Positions 20,483-20,745 of a stretch of DNA of 20,745 bases are shown piece after piece. Positions within the stretch are counted from its first letter, which is position 1. The number at the start of each line of letters is the position of its first letter. A model generated the notes under the pieces. The model worked only from the letters and a program-made list of their open reading frames with translations, searched no databases and had not been told where the DNA came from. Made by a program: the position numbers and the translations under genes. Source of the DNA: Verrucomicrobia bacterium UBA1263 (lineage in GTDB: Bacteria; Verrucomicrobiota; Verrucomicrobiia; Limisphaerales; UBA1412); the NCBI GenBank assembly GCA_002308515.1, contig DBVN01000051.1, positions 1 through 20,745 of the forward strand, given 5' to 3'.

Positions 20483-20745
20483 ATGAGTATCGCGAATAAC
20501 ATTCTGGATAAGATCGGCGGAACACCGCTGGTCAGGATCAATAAGTTGAATCAGGGCGGGGCGGAAGTCATTGTCAAAGTGGAATCCTTCAATCCGGGCA
20601 GTTCCGTGAAGGACAGGATCGCCTTCGCGATGATCGAGGCGGCCGAAAAGGAGGGCAAGCTGAAACCCGGCGCGCTGATCATCGAGCCGACCAGCGGCAA
20701 CACCGGCGTCGGTCTCGCCCTCGTGAGCGCGGTGAAGGGCTACCA
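20483..20745 (+). CDS. cysK: Cysteine synthase (O-acetylserine sulfhydrylase), N-terminal 87 residues
   Basis: PLP enzyme that makes cysteine from O-acetylserine and sulfide; cut by the right edge. The visible part has the family's N-terminal pattern IGGTPLVRINKL (residues 11-22), the PLP lysine Lys43 in NPGSSVKDRIA, and the substrate/phosphate loop TSGNTG at 70-75. Cystathionine beta-synthase and O-phosphoserine sulfhydrylase share these motifs, but the spacing and wording fit CysK best. The ATG at 20483 has only a weak upstream AAAGAG. Transcription is probably controlled by the divergent Rrf2 regulator through the palindrome in its leader. Confidence 0.92.
   Translation, partial: MSIANNILDKIGGTPLVRINKLNQGGAEVIVKVESFNPGSSVKDRIAFAMIEAAEKEGKLKPGALIIEPTSGNTGVGLALVSAVKGY

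Overview
The window looks like a piece of a Gram-negative, probably anaerobic bacterial chromosome of roughly 50% GC. A large AsmA-like envelope protein points to an outer membrane. A GldA/GldF/GldG-like ABC transporter with a DUF4340 protein, a BspA-type leucine-rich repeat protein and clostridial-style flavoprotein/aldo-keto reductase genes together suggest a member of the PVC group (Lentisphaerae/Kiritimatiellae-like). That placement is inference from gene content only; there is no rRNA or other phylogenetic marker here. No tRNA, rRNA, CRISPR array, insertion sequence or prophage gene was recognised.

Layout. (1) Positions 1-4239, minus strand: a six-gene redox operon read from a TetR-family regulator through aldo/keto reductase, Fe-S/FMN reductase-type flavoprotein, second aldo/keto reductase, short-chain dehydrogenase and a flavodoxin that runs off the left edge. 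Its sigma70-like promoter is overlaid by a 27-bp near-perfect palindrome, so autorepression by the TetR protein is likely. (2) Positions 4420-5726, plus strand: an NfeD-type membrane protein translationally coupled to a LarE sulfur transferase. (3) Positions 5782-8166, minus strand: a soluble PAS-PAS-GAF hybrid histidine kinase with its own promoter and a convergent terminator shared with larE. (4) Positions 8373-19574, minus strand: an eight-gene, tightly packed run: BspA-type LRR protein, ABC ATPase, ABC-2 permease, GldG-like auxiliary protein, DUF4340 protein, 1134-residue AsmA-like protein, ElbB-type DJ-1 protein, family 2 glycosyltransferase. (5) Positions 19685-19736: a compact double palindrome in the intergenic region. 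(6) Positions 19828-20745: an Rrf2-family regulator with iron-sulfur-type cysteines, divergent from cysK (cut by the right edge), with an IscR-like palindrome just downstream of the cysK promoter.

How the parts may work together. The strongest candidate for an undescribed system is region 4. Gene order and overlaps tie a Gld-type ABC exporter and its two periplasmic auxiliary proteins to a very large AsmA-like protein (a family linked to inter-membrane lipid movement), with a secreted LRR protein at the head and a membrane glycosyltransferase at the tail. A reasonable hypothesis is an envelope export or lipid/glycan assembly machine; the sequence does not show the substrate. Regions 1 and 6 are well supported regulator-operator-target units that can be tested directly.
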